Below the pieces are notes generated by a model that did not search any database, had not been told where the DNA came from, and worked only from the letters and a program-made list of their open reading frames with translations. A stretch of 64,000 nt of DNA from Ixodes scapularis (Eukaryota; Arthropoda; Arachnida; Ixodida; Ixodidae), in NCBI RefSeq assembly GCF_016920785.2, contig NW_024609839.1, forward strand, positions 23,437,085 through 23,501,084, read 5' to 3'. The translations under genes and the position numbers were made by a program. Below are positions 41,351-53,040 of this stretch, piece by piece. Each line of letters starts with the position of its first letter. The first letter of the stretch is position 1.

Positions 41351-43389
41351 TCCCACATAGCCTTTACTAGACTACGCAGGTTCTGCTAATCCGGACCTTG
41401 ACAGGAACTTTGCGCTGCCGGAGGTTCGCGCGGCAATACTCGAGCTGCGCACATCATCCGCCCCCGGCTTAGATCTGATTACTAACAAGGCCATCGGAAA
41501 CCTCGACGCCCCCTCACTGGAAGCTCTGACAGCCTACTTCAAAGAATGTTGGCAAAGCGGCACTCTGCCACCTACCTGAAAACACGCTAAAGTAGTGTTA
41601 GTTCCAAAGCCAGGAAAGCCCCTGGCATTGGAAAATCTCAGACCAATCTCCTCTTACATCTTGCCTCGGGAAACTACTCGAACACGTTATCCACACCCGT
41701 CTTACGAGATACCTAGAAGAAAGCGGACAACTATACCCCCTACAATGATAGGTTTCAGGGCTTATCTCTCGACACAAGACGTGATGCTCCAGCTCCATCC
41801 CGACGTTGTAACTCCCCCCACACACCACGACCGCCAGGACATCTTAGCCCTTGATTTGACCAAGGCCTTCGATCAGGTCTCACACGCATCAATTCTCCAA
41901 GGCTTGGCTTCCACAAATCCCGGAGTGCGGACCTACAATTATATTCGAGATTTCCTATCGAGCAGGACTGCGCCCCTTCAAATCGGAGATCTCACTTCCC
42001 CCGAAATAACTATGGGAGGAAGAGGCACCCCGCAAGGCGCGCTCCTCTCCCCCCTACTCGTTAACCTCGCACTAATTAAACTGCCCGACGCCCTAACCAC
42101 AATCCCAGGGCTCCATCATAACATATACGCGGATGATGTCACCCTATGGGTCACCAAGGGTAGCGACGCAGAGCTGGAGGACTCCCTAAACAAAGGCGCG
42201 CACGCGGTATACAGCATTGCAGCGCAAGCAGGGTTAGAGTGCTCACCGTCCAAATCCGCGCTGCTCTTACTCCCACCTCCAGTCCGTCGACGTAAAGTAC
42301 CTTCTACCCCAACAAACATAGAAGTCCGAGTTAACGGAGATGTCGTCCCCACGGTAAACTCGATACCGGTACTCGGTCTCATGATACAGCACAACCGCAA
42401 AATCTCAAAATTTATCACCAAATTCTCCTCTCAGGTACCAGTGATCATCCGACTCATATCACGGATCACTCTGCGCCGCAAAGGCCTGCGGGAAAGCGAG
42501 CTCATTTGCCTTTTGCATACCTTTGTACTCAGCCGCCTTACATACGCGCTCCCGTACCTTCACCTCACACCTACCGAAATTGACAAGATAGACACCCTCA
42601 TACGCCAAGCCTACAAGGCTGCTCTGAAACTCCCCCACAACAGACCCACACGGAGCCTCTTAGGGTTAGGAATCCACAACACCGCAGCGGAGCTAATCGA
42701 AGTGCACCGCACGAGCCAATACGAGCGACTCTCGCGCTCCCTACCCGGGCGCCTAATCCTGTCACGTCTCAAAATAAAGCCCCCCACAGAATGGACTCCT
42801 AAGCGACCCATACCGAACGAGATCCACTCGCGCCTCGCGGTAGCTCCACTCCCAAGAAACATGCATCTCATCTTTCACGAAGGCCGCGGACGCAGCAGAG
42901 CCATTGTCCTTCACAAAATCTATACCGATAAACCGGATGTCCTTTACGTGGACGCAGAATACGGGCACAGACCCGCTTTCGCTATTACCGCCGTGACGTC
43001 TGAGGGGCAGATAACCGCTGGAGCCACAATCTTTATCACCTCTCCAGAACAGGCGGAAGAGGCAGCTATAGCACTAGTCCTCACCCCCACGCCCCGCCCC
43101 CGCACAATCATATCCGAATCCAAAACCGCCATCCTTAACTACGCCAAAGGATACGTGTCCACCCCCGCTCAGGCCATCCTGAGGACCTTAAAAGCACAAC
43201 CGCTGGAATCTGCCGTTAGTCTGGTCTGGACGCCGGCACATTCAGGTCTCTCCGGGAACGAGCTGGCCGACTCCACTGCCCGAGGATACACCACCCGGGC
43301 GGAGGGGGCACAGCTCCGGACCGCCGAGATTCTTTCGGCCCGTGACAGTTTGGTGACTTTTCACGACATTACGTCTCACTTCCGTTTAA

Positions 43390-43782
43390 AGGCCCGTTCA
43401 CACTCTTGCGACTGCTTGCGACCTCTTAAACCTGGGTTCCTTAAAACTTCTTAAACCAGAGAACACACTGGCGCCATCTATTGGGAAGCTGTGTAAACTC
43501 GGCGGTCCGGCATATTTTTTTTTATTTCTCGCGCAATATCCTTTTTTTTTTTTGGCTCGAAAAACTTTTGTCAATGTTATAAACGAGCCTTTCTATGGGT
43601 ATTATGCACATTTGACCTCGGAAATCCCGCAAAACCTTCGCTTTTGTGAAATGCAGTTCTAGGGTCACCGCATAGATGGCGCCACAATGTCAGTGTGTTC
43701 CATCATTCTAGAAACATCTAAGAAGTTGTAAGAGATCTCGTCTCTCTCAGTCGTACTCGGTCGCAAGAGCGTGAACGGGCCT
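43390..43782. mobile_element. PIF/Harbinger-type MITE inside the LINE RNase H region
   Basis: Inverted ends AGGCCCGTTCACACTCTTGC and GCAAGAGCGTGAACGGGCCT differ at one base. TAA is duplicated exactly (43387-43389, 43783-43785). Element plus duplication is 396 bp, a multiple of 3. Taken out, the LINE frame passes from FRL to TPRIYPPAA without a shift, so the insertion is recent relative to the decay of this part. Inside are T-runs and the motif 'actggcgccatctat'. Confidence 0.9.
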
Positions 43783-44196
43783 TAACCCCCCGTATTTACC
43801 CTCCAGCGGCACCTGTCCTCTCCCGCGAAGAGAGTATCATGTGCCGACAGCTACAAACACACCCCTTCCCGTGTCCCCTAATCCTCTCCCACATCTATCC
43901 ACCCCTTTATACTCCTAACTGTAGCTTCTGTGAACAACGAGCCACACTTTCCCACATTTTATGGGACTGCCCATTCTTCCCTCCTTTCCCTTTCCCCTCG
44001 GAGGAGCGGTGGGAGGCTGTGCTGCGCAGCTGGGACCCGGCCACCCAATTAAAGGTGGTTCGTCGAGCTGCCGAGGTCGCCGAGGCACACGGGCTCTCGG
44101 CCATCAAGTGCGCCTAGCCACCCGTCAAGACGGTTTCTTTTCGAACCGCGCTTTTCACAACAATAAAGTTTATTCCTCCTCCCTCCTCGGCGGGTG

Positions 44197-44443
44197 GCCG
44201 TAACGCCGGCTTTCCTGCAGGCCCTGGATGCTTTGCTACTCACGTGACTAAATTTGGCGAATAGCGGCGCCGCGCGCGCCGCCGCGCATGGAAGACAGAA
44301 AAATAGAAGGAGGCGAAAGCAGGGGAACATACGCCGGGGCGCGAGCAACGTCGGCGGAGCGACCGTAAAGCTGGCTTTCTTGCACGGCGCCGGATGCTTT
44401 GCTCCTCACGTGACGGATTTCGGCGAATAGCCGCGTGGCGGCG
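44197..44443. repeat. Diverged direct duplication, about 164-bp offset
   Basis: 44197-44280 and 44361-44443 share 'ggctttc', 'ggatgctttgct-ctcacgtgac' and 'ttcggcgaatag'. Each contains TCACGTGAC. It lies just after the LINE 3' end. Confidence 0.6.
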
Positions 44444-45479
44444 CGGAAAAAACAGATGCGCAACTCTGCTCCCCCTTCGGGGAGCATATCGAGGAACTCT
44501 AGGCTGGAGCGTTTCCTTGCGGTCGGTTCGGGTCTGCTCCCAGCGTGGCGGGGACGGGCACATTATTGCGGTGGCGCTGTGCTGAACATTTCATGTCCCT
44601 TCTTGAGCCTCTCTGCATAGCACTCACAGTATGCAAAGATTGCCCTTTTTCTCATTCTTTCACTCTCTCCTATTCCCCTTTTTATCCCCTTCCCTAATCC
44701 ACCAAATAGTGACTCGCCCCATTAACGGAGGCCCACAATCTTCTGGTGTCCACGCTTTCCCGTCACCCCAGAAATAAACAACCAAACAATAAACAAACAA
44801 ACCACTACTCCTATTCTAGTTCACTGTAGTTGGGGCAATTCGCACACTGGCGCCACCATGTTTCAACTCACGCAAGAGCGAATAGTTTTACCTTCTTTTA
44901 GATTCGTGCGTTCTGAAGTGCTATTTGTTCCGCCTTTCTACAGTGCTCGACACCTTTTAACCGTAAGCACGCGACCTTCTAAAAAGCGCTATTAAGCATT
45001 AACTAGAGTCCACGCGCCCGTACCGAGAGATGCAATAGTCCGACTAATTTACGAATACATAAAGGAAGATCAGCCAATGAATAGCCGAGATCTGTCAAGT
45101 TGACGCTAAAAGCCATCGGAGTTCATCCAGCACTGATAGCACATGCCTTTTTGGTTTGAACTCGCGATTGGCAGAGCTCAAGATACGTGGTGCCGGATCG
45201 GCTGAATAGAGTCACTCTGGGATATACCGATGCGTCGGCCGTGATCAACTCTTGAGAGTGAAAGGAACTTGCGCGGCGGCGAGCAGTTGGACGTTGCCAT
45301 AAAATCACTACATCATGCGTCCATAGTCTCAGACCCATTTACTAAACGTCAGCGTAAGCTCATAGTCCCCCTGGACACCACTCTCTTTTGATATGAAGCC
45401 GAATAACAGTCCCCTATTTGTGGCGAAAAGTATGAATATCGCAAATTGTTGTGTGTGTGTTTATACTGCCGGAAGTTAG
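44444..45479. other. No supported gene
   Basis: 44640-44800 ends in AATAAA (44772) and an (AAAC)n-rich tail, like a retroposon 3' end, but no coding sequence is attached. The remainder is unassigned. Confidence 0.35.
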
Positions 45480-45740
45480 TCTGCCTCAGTGGGCGTCTGG
45501 TGACTCAGCTGCTCAGCTGTAGATGAGCAATTAGCCATTGCGGTACAACCGCTAGCCTGGGGTCTTTAACGTGCACCACGCAGTAGTGATACATGACCGC
45601 ACGCCGCTATGATGCTCATCCAGATCGAAACGGGCAGGAGTGAGGATTGAACTGAATATCACCGCCTGGTAGAACGTTTTTACAATCCAAAGTGAGGATG
45701 CTTCAACTTCCCCTGTTTGTGCAAGCACGTGCAATGCCAA
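45480..45740 (-). ncRNA. SINE fragment (same family as 47600-47945)
   Basis: Shares in order with 47690-47880: 'gggcgtctgg', 'cagctgtagatga', 'cgcagtagtgatac', 'cgaccg/tgaccg' and 'ccagatcgaaa-gg'. Sense strand is minus. The tRNA-like head is poorly preserved (attgaactgaat at the B box). Confidence 0.55.
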
Positions 45741-46377
45741 GCTCCTATGCACTGAAAAAACTAAAAAAATACCGCGTGGGTATTGTTTTACTTTTGCACC
45801 ACCCCAAGTGAGTAAAACAGAAGCGCCCAAAGCGAGCTTCTCAACGCGAAAATAAGGGGCTATGGCTAAAGTTTTTGGCGTCCGACCTCTCGCACCGCTT
45901 CAGCGCTATTCAAAGCTTTAAACGCGTGGTCCTCATTTCTCCACTAATGCCACGCGCCTCAGCACTGTAATCGTGTTGTTTTACACCGAAGCTGTATATG
46001 CCATATGGCTAGGGTTCCATGCATTTCCGGTATCTGTGTGCAAGCGCAAGTAAGCAACTGCATGTAAAAGCGCTTCATTGTAGGGAAATTCATATACGCC
46101 TCGTCACCTCGATATGTGTTTTGATAGGCAGAGACATCGATACGTGTGATGATGTAGATACATCCGAAAACAGTGAACTTTCTCCCACTTGAGTCGGGTG
46201 ACGTCACCGCTTTACGTGTAGTAAAGCCGTAGCTGCCGAGCAGGTCATTCCATTGTGCTTTGCAGTTGCTATGGGAAGGCCACGTATTTCCTAAAGAGCA
46301 ACGTGCCTACGACGAGCGCCATGGGTCATGTATAGATTTAACTTTAGCAAATAATCTCACCAAAGTTGTAATATAAC

Positions 46378-47484
46378 CAGGGTTGTAGTAAAAGTTACTT
46401 TAACAATGTACCTAAGATAAAGTTAAAGTTGCTCTTACGAAAAGGTACCTAGGTATGCACTTACATACTCGCTTAAAGATGTACCTAGGTGCAGTTCCAG
46501 TTGCTTCAAAGATACTTTATTTATTTTCCCCAAATTCGTCAGAATATACTGGAAGTAAAGTTTTCTTATACTAAGGATACACACAAAAACGAGTTCGATA
46601 AATGTGCGTTATTGGTGTCAATGCGGGTAATAAGGAAAACCGCATGAAGAGACGTACGAGTCAAGTGCATATGCACCTAACCTTCGCGACGACGAACGAA
46701 AAACTTTGTACGTCCTCGTTTTTCCTTTTTTTTTTTTTTTAGTCGGAATTTTTTTTTTTTTTTTGAACTTGTCAATTTTGACAACTACAAAATTTGAGCC
46801 CGATCAATTGAGTGGAAACTATATTATATACACAATGTTATATTACGATTGTAATTATAATTCAATTTAAGTTATAGTTTTATTGTATTTCTGGCAGCAG
46901 AGAGCCACGACCAGGACATGATACAGGCAACAGGAACTGCGCACATCTTTCAAATTATCTCCTCCCTTGTATAGCGGTCAGAGGATCTTCAGACACGCAG
47001 TGAAGTCGATTGCGGTTTGATATGAAGGAAGCAGGTCGCTATTTTCCCTAAACGGAGTTCCGAAGTAATTCGATCAATTGGTGTCGCTAGAACGTCATCG
47101 TTAATTCATCATTCGCTCAAATGAAGACCGCCATTCGCTCAGGCGTCGTTCGATGAAACATCATGGGTGGGGCTTCGTTCGCTAAAACGTCGTTCTATCA
47201 AGTCATTGCCTTCCAGGACCTACCCAACTCAATGTTAACCACGGCACATAGCAGTGTGTTAATACTTCGAGATTTAAAGTTTTTACCGTTTTGACGGAGT
47301 GAATAGAAAAGTTCCTGCAAAAAGTAACTTCACTTAGTTACAAGTTACTGGAAAATGTATACCTAAGACGCAGATACAGATACCCAGAGTCGAAAGTAGC
47401 GTCCTTAGGTTTGTATCTCGGGTGCAACAAAAGTACCTAGATAGCGATTTTCAGTTACTTGTACCTAGGTACTTTACAACCCTG
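46378..47484. mobile_element. 1.1-kb non-autonomous hAT element with TACCTAGGTA subterminal repeats
   Basis: Ends CAGGGTTGTAGTAAAAGTTA and, from the other side, CAGGGTTGTAAAGTACCTAG. The 8-bp flanks aatataac (46370-46377) and aatggaac (47485-47492) match at 6 of 8. Both subterminal 150-bp zones hold repeated GTACCTAGGTA-type palindromes, probable transposase-binding sites. The centre contains two T-runs (46727-46763). No transposase. Confidence 0.75.
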
Positions 47485-47599
47485 AATGGAACCCATTTGT
47501 GTGTACCATAATGATCACAAAGCAGTCATTACTGCTCTTTCAAAATGATGTATATTGATTAAGTGCTTTTCTTAATCCCTTGGTGAATCACTTGTGGTG

Positions 47600-47945
47600 G
47601 TGCTCCGCAGCTTCGCTGGCCAACCACCTTCAGAGGATGGAATGGCTCCAATTTGTTTTATGTTTAGAAAGCCGGAAGTCTGTCAGCTCCGATGGGCGTC
47701 TGGTTTCTCAGCTGTAGATGACACATTTAGCCAGAGCAGTACCACTGGCAGCCTGGTGCCTTTAGCGTGCAACGCGCAGTAGTGATACACGACCGTACGC
47801 TGGTACGAGGCTCACCCAGATCGAAATGGACAGGGGTTGGGATTGAACCCAGGGACCCTGGGTTCTGCAGCGAGAGCTTTCGCTCCACGTGCTCCGAGCT
47901 GCGGTGTGCTAACACACTCGACCACCAGTCCTGTGCGTTCGCCCA
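47600..47945 (-). ncRNA. tRNA-derived SINE
   Basis: The minus-strand sense copy starts near 47945 with a tRNA Ser/Leu-like head (ggactggtggtcgagtg), a long variable region, and a B box GGTTCAATCCC at about 47839-47849. The body (cgatctgggtgagcctcgta, actactgcgcg) is shared with 45480-45740 and 60049-60245. This is the best-preserved of the three copies. It is transcribed by Pol III if active. Confidence 0.65.
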
Positions 47946-48021
47946 AGTTGTACACGAATTATAAAAGTTCATTCACGCAGTACCGTTTGATCGAGTTGCA
48001 TTATGTTACGGGAGCTTACGC

Positions 48022-48200
48022 ATGCTTAGGTCCACAGTCACCGTGACATCCGTGTTTCGTATGAAGCGTGGCTTCATACAATGCAAGGGTGTAGTTCGTA
48101 TGTGCTTTGCACGGAGTACAGCTAATTCAAGTTGTTTTGCAGGCATCATACGAAGCACGGATGTTCCGGTAACATTTAACGTAACAAAAAAAACAACTTC
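48022..48200. repeat. Inverted-repeat fragment related to the 36.4-kb MITE
   Basis: gtgacatccgtgtttcgtat (48042 on) faces atacgaagcacggatgttcc (48146 on). The same 'CACCG-GA-ATCCGTG-TTCG' motif occurs in the MITE at 36434-36640. Outer ends not resolved. Confidence 0.5.
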
Positions 48201-48695
48201 CTTGTTTGAATGGGCCTTAAACGTGTGGAAGAAATAACATTTACAAAAACACCGAATGGAGACCATTGTTAGTTGTTTGATACGACGCTAAAGGTCAAGT
48301 TCCGAGTCCGTTTTTTTATGTTTGCGCTTTATGAGCGTGGGTGAGAAAATGCTGGCAGATGCTTACGCAGTTTCTACAATTACAAAATCGCAGCCCAGCC
48401 TGCTATCTTTAGAGGCTAGCAAACGCTTGTTCGTTCTCTTCGAAAAGCGAGCAAAGCCAACACCACCATGGAATATTCGAAGCCTGTGCGCTCGGAATTT
48501 GACGCCATTGTAGTGAGATTGAGCGAAGACAGCGATTGGATGCGAGTGCTGCGTCGGTGCTCGGGTGGGACTCGTGTCCAATCAACGTGTCGGAGGACGC
48601 TCGGCGTCGAGCTCCGGTCCAACCGCTGAGTTGGCGCCATCCGACCCTGACGACATTCCATGTAGGAAGAGTGGCACGTTCTGGGGCAATTATCA
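48201..48695. other. No supported gene
   Basis: An ATG frame at 48469 (MEYSKPVRSEFDAIVVRLSE) stays open for about 53 codons with a good initiation context but resembles no protein I know. Possibly host coding sequence interrupted by the hAT element at 48704. Confidence 0.3.
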
Positions 48696-48703
48696 TTCTA
48701 GGT

Positions 48704-49806
48704 CGGTGTTGGCAAGTACTTTAAGTACATTGCACTTAAAGTACTACTTCAAGTAGGTTTAGGAAACTTGTACTTTACTTGAAGTATATTCACTGAGTTT
48801 GTGCTTGTGCTTTACTTTATATATTTTTTCTGGTACTTTCCAATGAAAGCACAATACTTGACACGACGAAAATGAAGGGTTATTATTATTGTTATCAAAA
48901 GTACAGTTTGGTTTTCTTAAATTCGTATCACAAAATTATGCTTTGTACACTCCGAAGAAATACTGGTAGGGATAATCTACTTTGACCAGAAACGTGAGCA
49001 CACGACGCATCGTCCCGTTTGTTCTGGAGCGGCTTTCCCGTAGCTTTTTGAACTCTTGCTACTTCTCGGTCGGTCAGCTCAAGCGAGGAGGTTTAAAATA
49101 TTAGGAGAGTAAAATTAATCATAATGTAGCACCTGAGACTGTGCAGCGGAAGGATTAAATTTTTAAGTTGAAGTAAAATACAACAGAAGAGAACGTCACT
49201 ATGTTTTGAGACATTACCTTTTGACTTTTCTTTCTATTTGAAATTTCCTTAATTTTTTTTCGCACAGCAATCTCAGGTGTCACATTGTGATTAATTATCA
49301 CCATCTGGCTTGCACACTCACTCTTCTTTTTTTTTATTAAGTAGAGGACACTCTTCTGTGAGAGGATTGCTTGCGGAAGCTACGGGGCTGACGTCATTCT
49401 CTTTTCTGATACATTTAACCCCCTTGGGTGCAACAATCCAGTGTAAGGGGCACCAAGTTCAGAAGAGAGACTTCTTAATTTGCCTCCATTCCTGAAAATA
49501 ACTACTCTGTGGCCCCCTAATTTTATCAAATATTCGTCACTGTTTCTGTAAATAGGTCTTGCACCCCTGATTACCCCTGGGCAATGCGTACCAGTTAAAA
49601 AAATCACTGTACAGGGGAATGAAAGGGCATCGTGAAAAATTGTGTTAAAATACTTGTACTTTACTTTCAAAGTACATTGTATTTATAGTACTTTTCCTCA
49701 AGTACGTTGCATCCAGTGCACTTAATACTTTCCTTAAAGTACATCACGTCGCATTGACTTTGTACTTTACTTGAAGTACCTTTAAGATGTACTTTACCCA
49801 ATGCTG
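48704..49806. mobile_element. 1.1-kb non-autonomous hAT element with AAGTACTTT subterminal repeats
   Basis: A perfect 8-bp duplication TTCTAGGT flanks it (48696-48703, 49807-49814). Ends CGGTGTTGGCAAGTACTTTA and, inverted, CAGCATTGGGTAAAGTACAT. Each subterminal region (48710-48845 and 49645-49795) carries many AAGTACTTT/AAAGTACAT repeats in both orientations. No transposase. Almost the same length (1103 bp) as the element at 46378 (1107 bp). Confidence 0.85.
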
Positions 49807-49814
49807 TTCTAGGT

Positions 49815-50740
49815 GGTGTTGGTAAAGCACCCGCCACACGCACGAACGCTGAAGATGGCATTGGCGAGAAGCTCTTTGTTCATAAAATGGTGGAATGTGA
49901 AGATCGGTGCTGGAGCACAGCTTAGCACGTACAAGTTCGTTGATTCCGAAAGCGAGCCAAGCACGCGCCGAGCGTACAAGCGTTAAAAAAAGCATCACGG
50001 TCAGAAGATTTTTGTCCTCTACGACCGTGACTCGTGCTTACCTGACGCTACTCATTACAGGCTCAACGCCATTAGCAAATAGGGCGTTCACAAAGTATGT
50101 TTGAAGGACTCGAAAATGGAAACTTCGGAAGCAATCGGATATCTGGCTCAGTTTATTTTTCTACGCTGTCTTACGCCGCGCCGACCGTTAGCCCTTGCTG
50201 GTAACGGCAAACGCGAGGCTAGAGTGAACCCCCCAAAAAATTGGGGTGTGTATGCCTCAACGAGCGACTTGTCTCCCAGCTTAGAACGACGCTTCCGAAG
50301 TTTCGGAGAATTTAATTAACCGAAATTTAGTCTGGCCATATTTATAACTATCTTCATCTGAGAAATGGCATATGTGCCGTGTTAATGGCGGCATTGTGAT
50401 CACTGATAATGGAAGACATTGGTTGCAATTAAGACGCTCCGAAGCGGATGATGGGAAGCCTATACATTCGAGATGTTAGTACGATGCGACTCAGGAATCG
50501 AACCTTAGACCTGCATGTAGCGTTCATTTCTTACTCGGGTCCAGTTAGTCTAATGGCAGCACATATTCGGCTCTAAAGCCCCTTCATCAGGGGCAAAATG
50601 AGAAGGAGTGGGCAGTCAACGTTCTAATGCGAAGGCTTGAACCATCCCATGGAGCGGAGCTGGCGGCGTCTGTAACCGCGAAAACACGTGAAAGAAAGGC
50701 CCATTCTCCCTTTGGCTGAGTGAAACGGCTCCTAGATACC
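49815..50740. other. No supported gene; possible pseudo-tRNA fragment
   Basis: An ATG frame at 49856 (MALARSSLFIKWWNVKIGAG) is open for 44 codons but unrecognised. A consensus B box on the minus strand (GGTTCGATTCC, 50494-50504) suggests a tRNA-like SINE fragment without a convincing A box. Confidence 0.35.
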
Positions 50741-50745
50741 CATTG

Positions 50746-50919
50746 GCGGCTGCTTCACGAGAGCGTGCGCTTGGCCACTGCTCTGATGCCAGGCGTTGCA
50801 ATAGGGGGGATGGGGGAGGAGGGGGGGTGGAGGCTGCGGTTGCTTCACAAGAGCGCGCGTTCGGCCATACCGCTCTCATGTCAGGCGTTGCCGGAGGGAG
50901 AAGGGGGGGGGGGGGGGGG
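50746..50919. repeat. Tandem duplication (about 91 bp) ending in a 17-G run
   Basis: 'tgcttcac-agagcg' at 50751 and 50841 and 'caggcgttgc' at 50790 and 50882 mark two units, each followed by a G-rich tract (50804-50828 and 50903-50919). Confidence 0.6.
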
Positions 50920-50964
50920 TGCTTTCGGTTGCTTGTGGACCGGCTTTCTAGTACAACGTCTCAG

Positions 50965-51620
50965 CTGAGACTCGGTGAAAGAAAGCACTGCAAAGGCTGG
51001 GGCACGCGAGCGTCTCCAGACACGACTTGAGTCCCGCTTAGCTCGTGCGCTGGCTTTGGCGGTGCTTTGTTTTCCCCGGTCTCAGCTGAGGCGCTGTTTC
51101 TAGAAAGTCGGCCCTGCTGCTCTCGGCCCAGAGGAACATGACGCTGCCTGAGGCATGTACAGATCGCGGCGCTGTTAGCGCGAACAAGCGATCGCCTGTT
51201 TTTCCAATTTTTCTCTTTGAAACCAAGGGATGTCATCCAAGTTATTATTGCTACGGAAAGAGCTCATTTAGTTCTATAATGTAAGCGATAAACTTTCGTG
51301 CTCGCTATTACTATTTAGAGGTCAAATGCGAAACTTCGCCGATGTTGTGTTCGCGCTAACAGTGTCGCGATCTGTACATCGTCGGCGGCCGCAACCAGTA
51401 GCGAAACGTGCCCGTCCACGCCAGTGCATCGCAGACGAACTAAGGGAGCGGAAGAACGCCGCAAAACGGGCTAAGAGGCAGGCAGCGTAATGCACCATCG
51501 TTGTTAAGTCTCCGAATTCTCGGCGGGTGGAACGAGCAGCGGCGAAACGCGCTAGGAGAGAGAACGTAATGCTGTCGCATTCACAACTCATAAAAAGTGG
51601 TTAGGTGTTCCTAAATTCTT
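50965..51620 (+). repeat. Dispersed repeat copy 2, paralogous to 9718-10710
   Basis: Matches the M13-intron copy from ctcggtgaaagaaagcactg onward and lacks the hAT insertion found there. It carries its own 211-bp MITE at 51162-51372. The right part has a basic frame ADELRERKNAAKRAKRQAA, stop, then RVERAAAKRARRENV and SQLIKS. The basic Arg/Ala-rich repeat resembles sequences often seen in tick transposon-derived ORFs, but I cannot name the family. Confidence 0.6.
51162..51372. mobile_element. 211-bp MITE in repeat copy 2
   Basis: GATCGCGGCGCTGTTAGCGC at the left and GCGCTAACAGTGTCGCGATC at the right form 20-bp inverted ends with few mismatches. TGTACA lies on both sides (51156-51161, 51373-51378). 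The paralogous copy at about 10570 has a single tctaca at this point, consistent with an empty site. The palindromic target makes the exact ends ambiguous by a few bases. Confidence 0.7.
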
Positions 51621-51767
51621 TTTGTTAGAAAATTGAAATGCATTAGCAGAAAGTCTAGTTTTTGCTTAGAGCAAATAATGGGTCAACAAAATCTGCAACA
51701 TTTCGGCTATACCGTCATACCTCAGCAAACTCACCCCCTCCCCTCCCCCGCCAGCCAAATGCCTACG

Positions 51768-51792
51768 CCCCCCCCCCCCCCCCCCCCCCCCC
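51768..51792. repeat. 25-C homopolymer run
   Basis: Longest C-run in the window. It follows a C-rich stretch (51732-51752). Confidence 0.9.
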
Positions 51793-53040
51793 GAGTCTGG
51801 CCCATAAACGCGCACCTGTCCTTGATGAATAAAAGTTTATCACGGCGTCCATTTGGGTGGATGCCTTTTCCTTAGCGGATGTATATTTGTCACCATTGGA
51901 ATGGAAAGATGCCGAAAGAATTGTGAGGTAGTTTTTTTTTTTAATTCTTACGCAACCCGTAAGGTAAACCACAGCGACAACTGAGGTACGACGTGAGAAC
52001 TGCCAAGGTGTCATTTCGGAACAGATGGACTGAATGAGCGGTAAAGATGCAAGCACGCATCACTGAGTCCGCATAGGCGTTTCGTATGAAGCCGCGAGTA
52101 ACACACAGGACGAAACTTCTCTAGCGTTTGAAACCAATGAGGGTATATTAAGTGGCGAGCATTTCAACCGTCTGCGAAAGAGGAGGGCGTGTTTTCGTAC
52201 ATCACTTCGGTACAAATAGTCATACGCGCTTAACGAAAAGCGCCGAATAAACAGGGACAATAAAATACACAACACGAAGTGCACTCTTAAATGAAGGTTT
52301 ATTAAGAAAGCATGCACCATTGCTACCATCTTTCTGTCAATTCATTTAGAAGATAGAACTCTGCACCTGTCAATTGCATCGACGCGACACTAACGCTCTT
52401 GCTTTCCCCTTGCTTTATGCTTCAGAATGTATCGTGAAATTCTCAGGCAGTTTTGTTTCTGCGTATCTTTCGAGAATTGTTGTTTGGGCGAATTCTGAGT
52501 CACATGGGCCCAGCGCACTGCCAGATTGCCCGGCAGGGACTGTTTTACTGACCGTACATGTTATCTTGCTACCATGCGTAACCTTGCACGTTACCTTGCT
52601 TGTTTATTATTTCTTGTTATCAACGGCCCGTGGAATGTTCTGGCGGGGTGCTGAAAATGCCCCGCGTCGATACGAAGCACGGTCGATGGCGCAAAACCGC
52701 GAAGTTTCCAACTAACAGCTACCGCTATAAAACACATTCTTCACAGCTGCCTACTAGTGAAAAAGATGGTGCTGGGCAATGTACTACAGACTGCAGGTCG
52801 ATTACCGCCATTAGTAGTGCAAACGGTATGTTGTTATTTGAGCCACCAGGTAACGCTGAATTTAAAATTAGAAAATATATTAAAAGCTAAGGTAGAAAAA
52901 ATCACGGTTGACCTTTTTCGTCCAAAGTATGTATATCTTGGCCCTAATTCACCAAAGAAATGCCAGTGAAAGGCATCGCTTTGGTGGTTTAAGTCTCAAC
53001 TGGAATCTTTGGGCCTAAGTCGCCAAACAAGTGCCAAGTT
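51793..53040. other. No supported gene
   Basis: Several ORFs of 70-113 codons occur on both strands but without recognisable domains. Nothing else seen. Confidence 0.35.

Larger units (their letters stand above)
39425..44185 (+). pseudogene. Near-full-length LINE (endonuclease, RT, RNase H, zinc finger)
   Basis: 5' UTR-like GC-rich leader, then an ATG at 39764. Endonuclease: IRQWNCRGARRKLPHLLQ (39981-40034) and LQEAN, then after frameshifts DDFNAPHPAWGY (a G-to-D change in the GDFN motif) and GSDHCIL. RT from 41361: SAPGLD, LVPKPGKP, DLTKAFDQVSHASIL, GTPQGALLSPLLVN and YADDVTLWV. RNase H: LYVDAEY, EEAAIALVL, SESKTAIL (Glu in place of the usual Asp) and AHSGLSGNELADSTA. After a MITE it continues to CSFCEQRATLSHILWDCPF and a stop at 44115-44117. 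AATAAA lies at 44162. Damage: a TGA for TGG at 41577, compensating shifts near 41655-41740, and two MITE insertions. An in-frame AAT microsatellite encodes an Asn run near residue 50. Confidence 0.88.
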
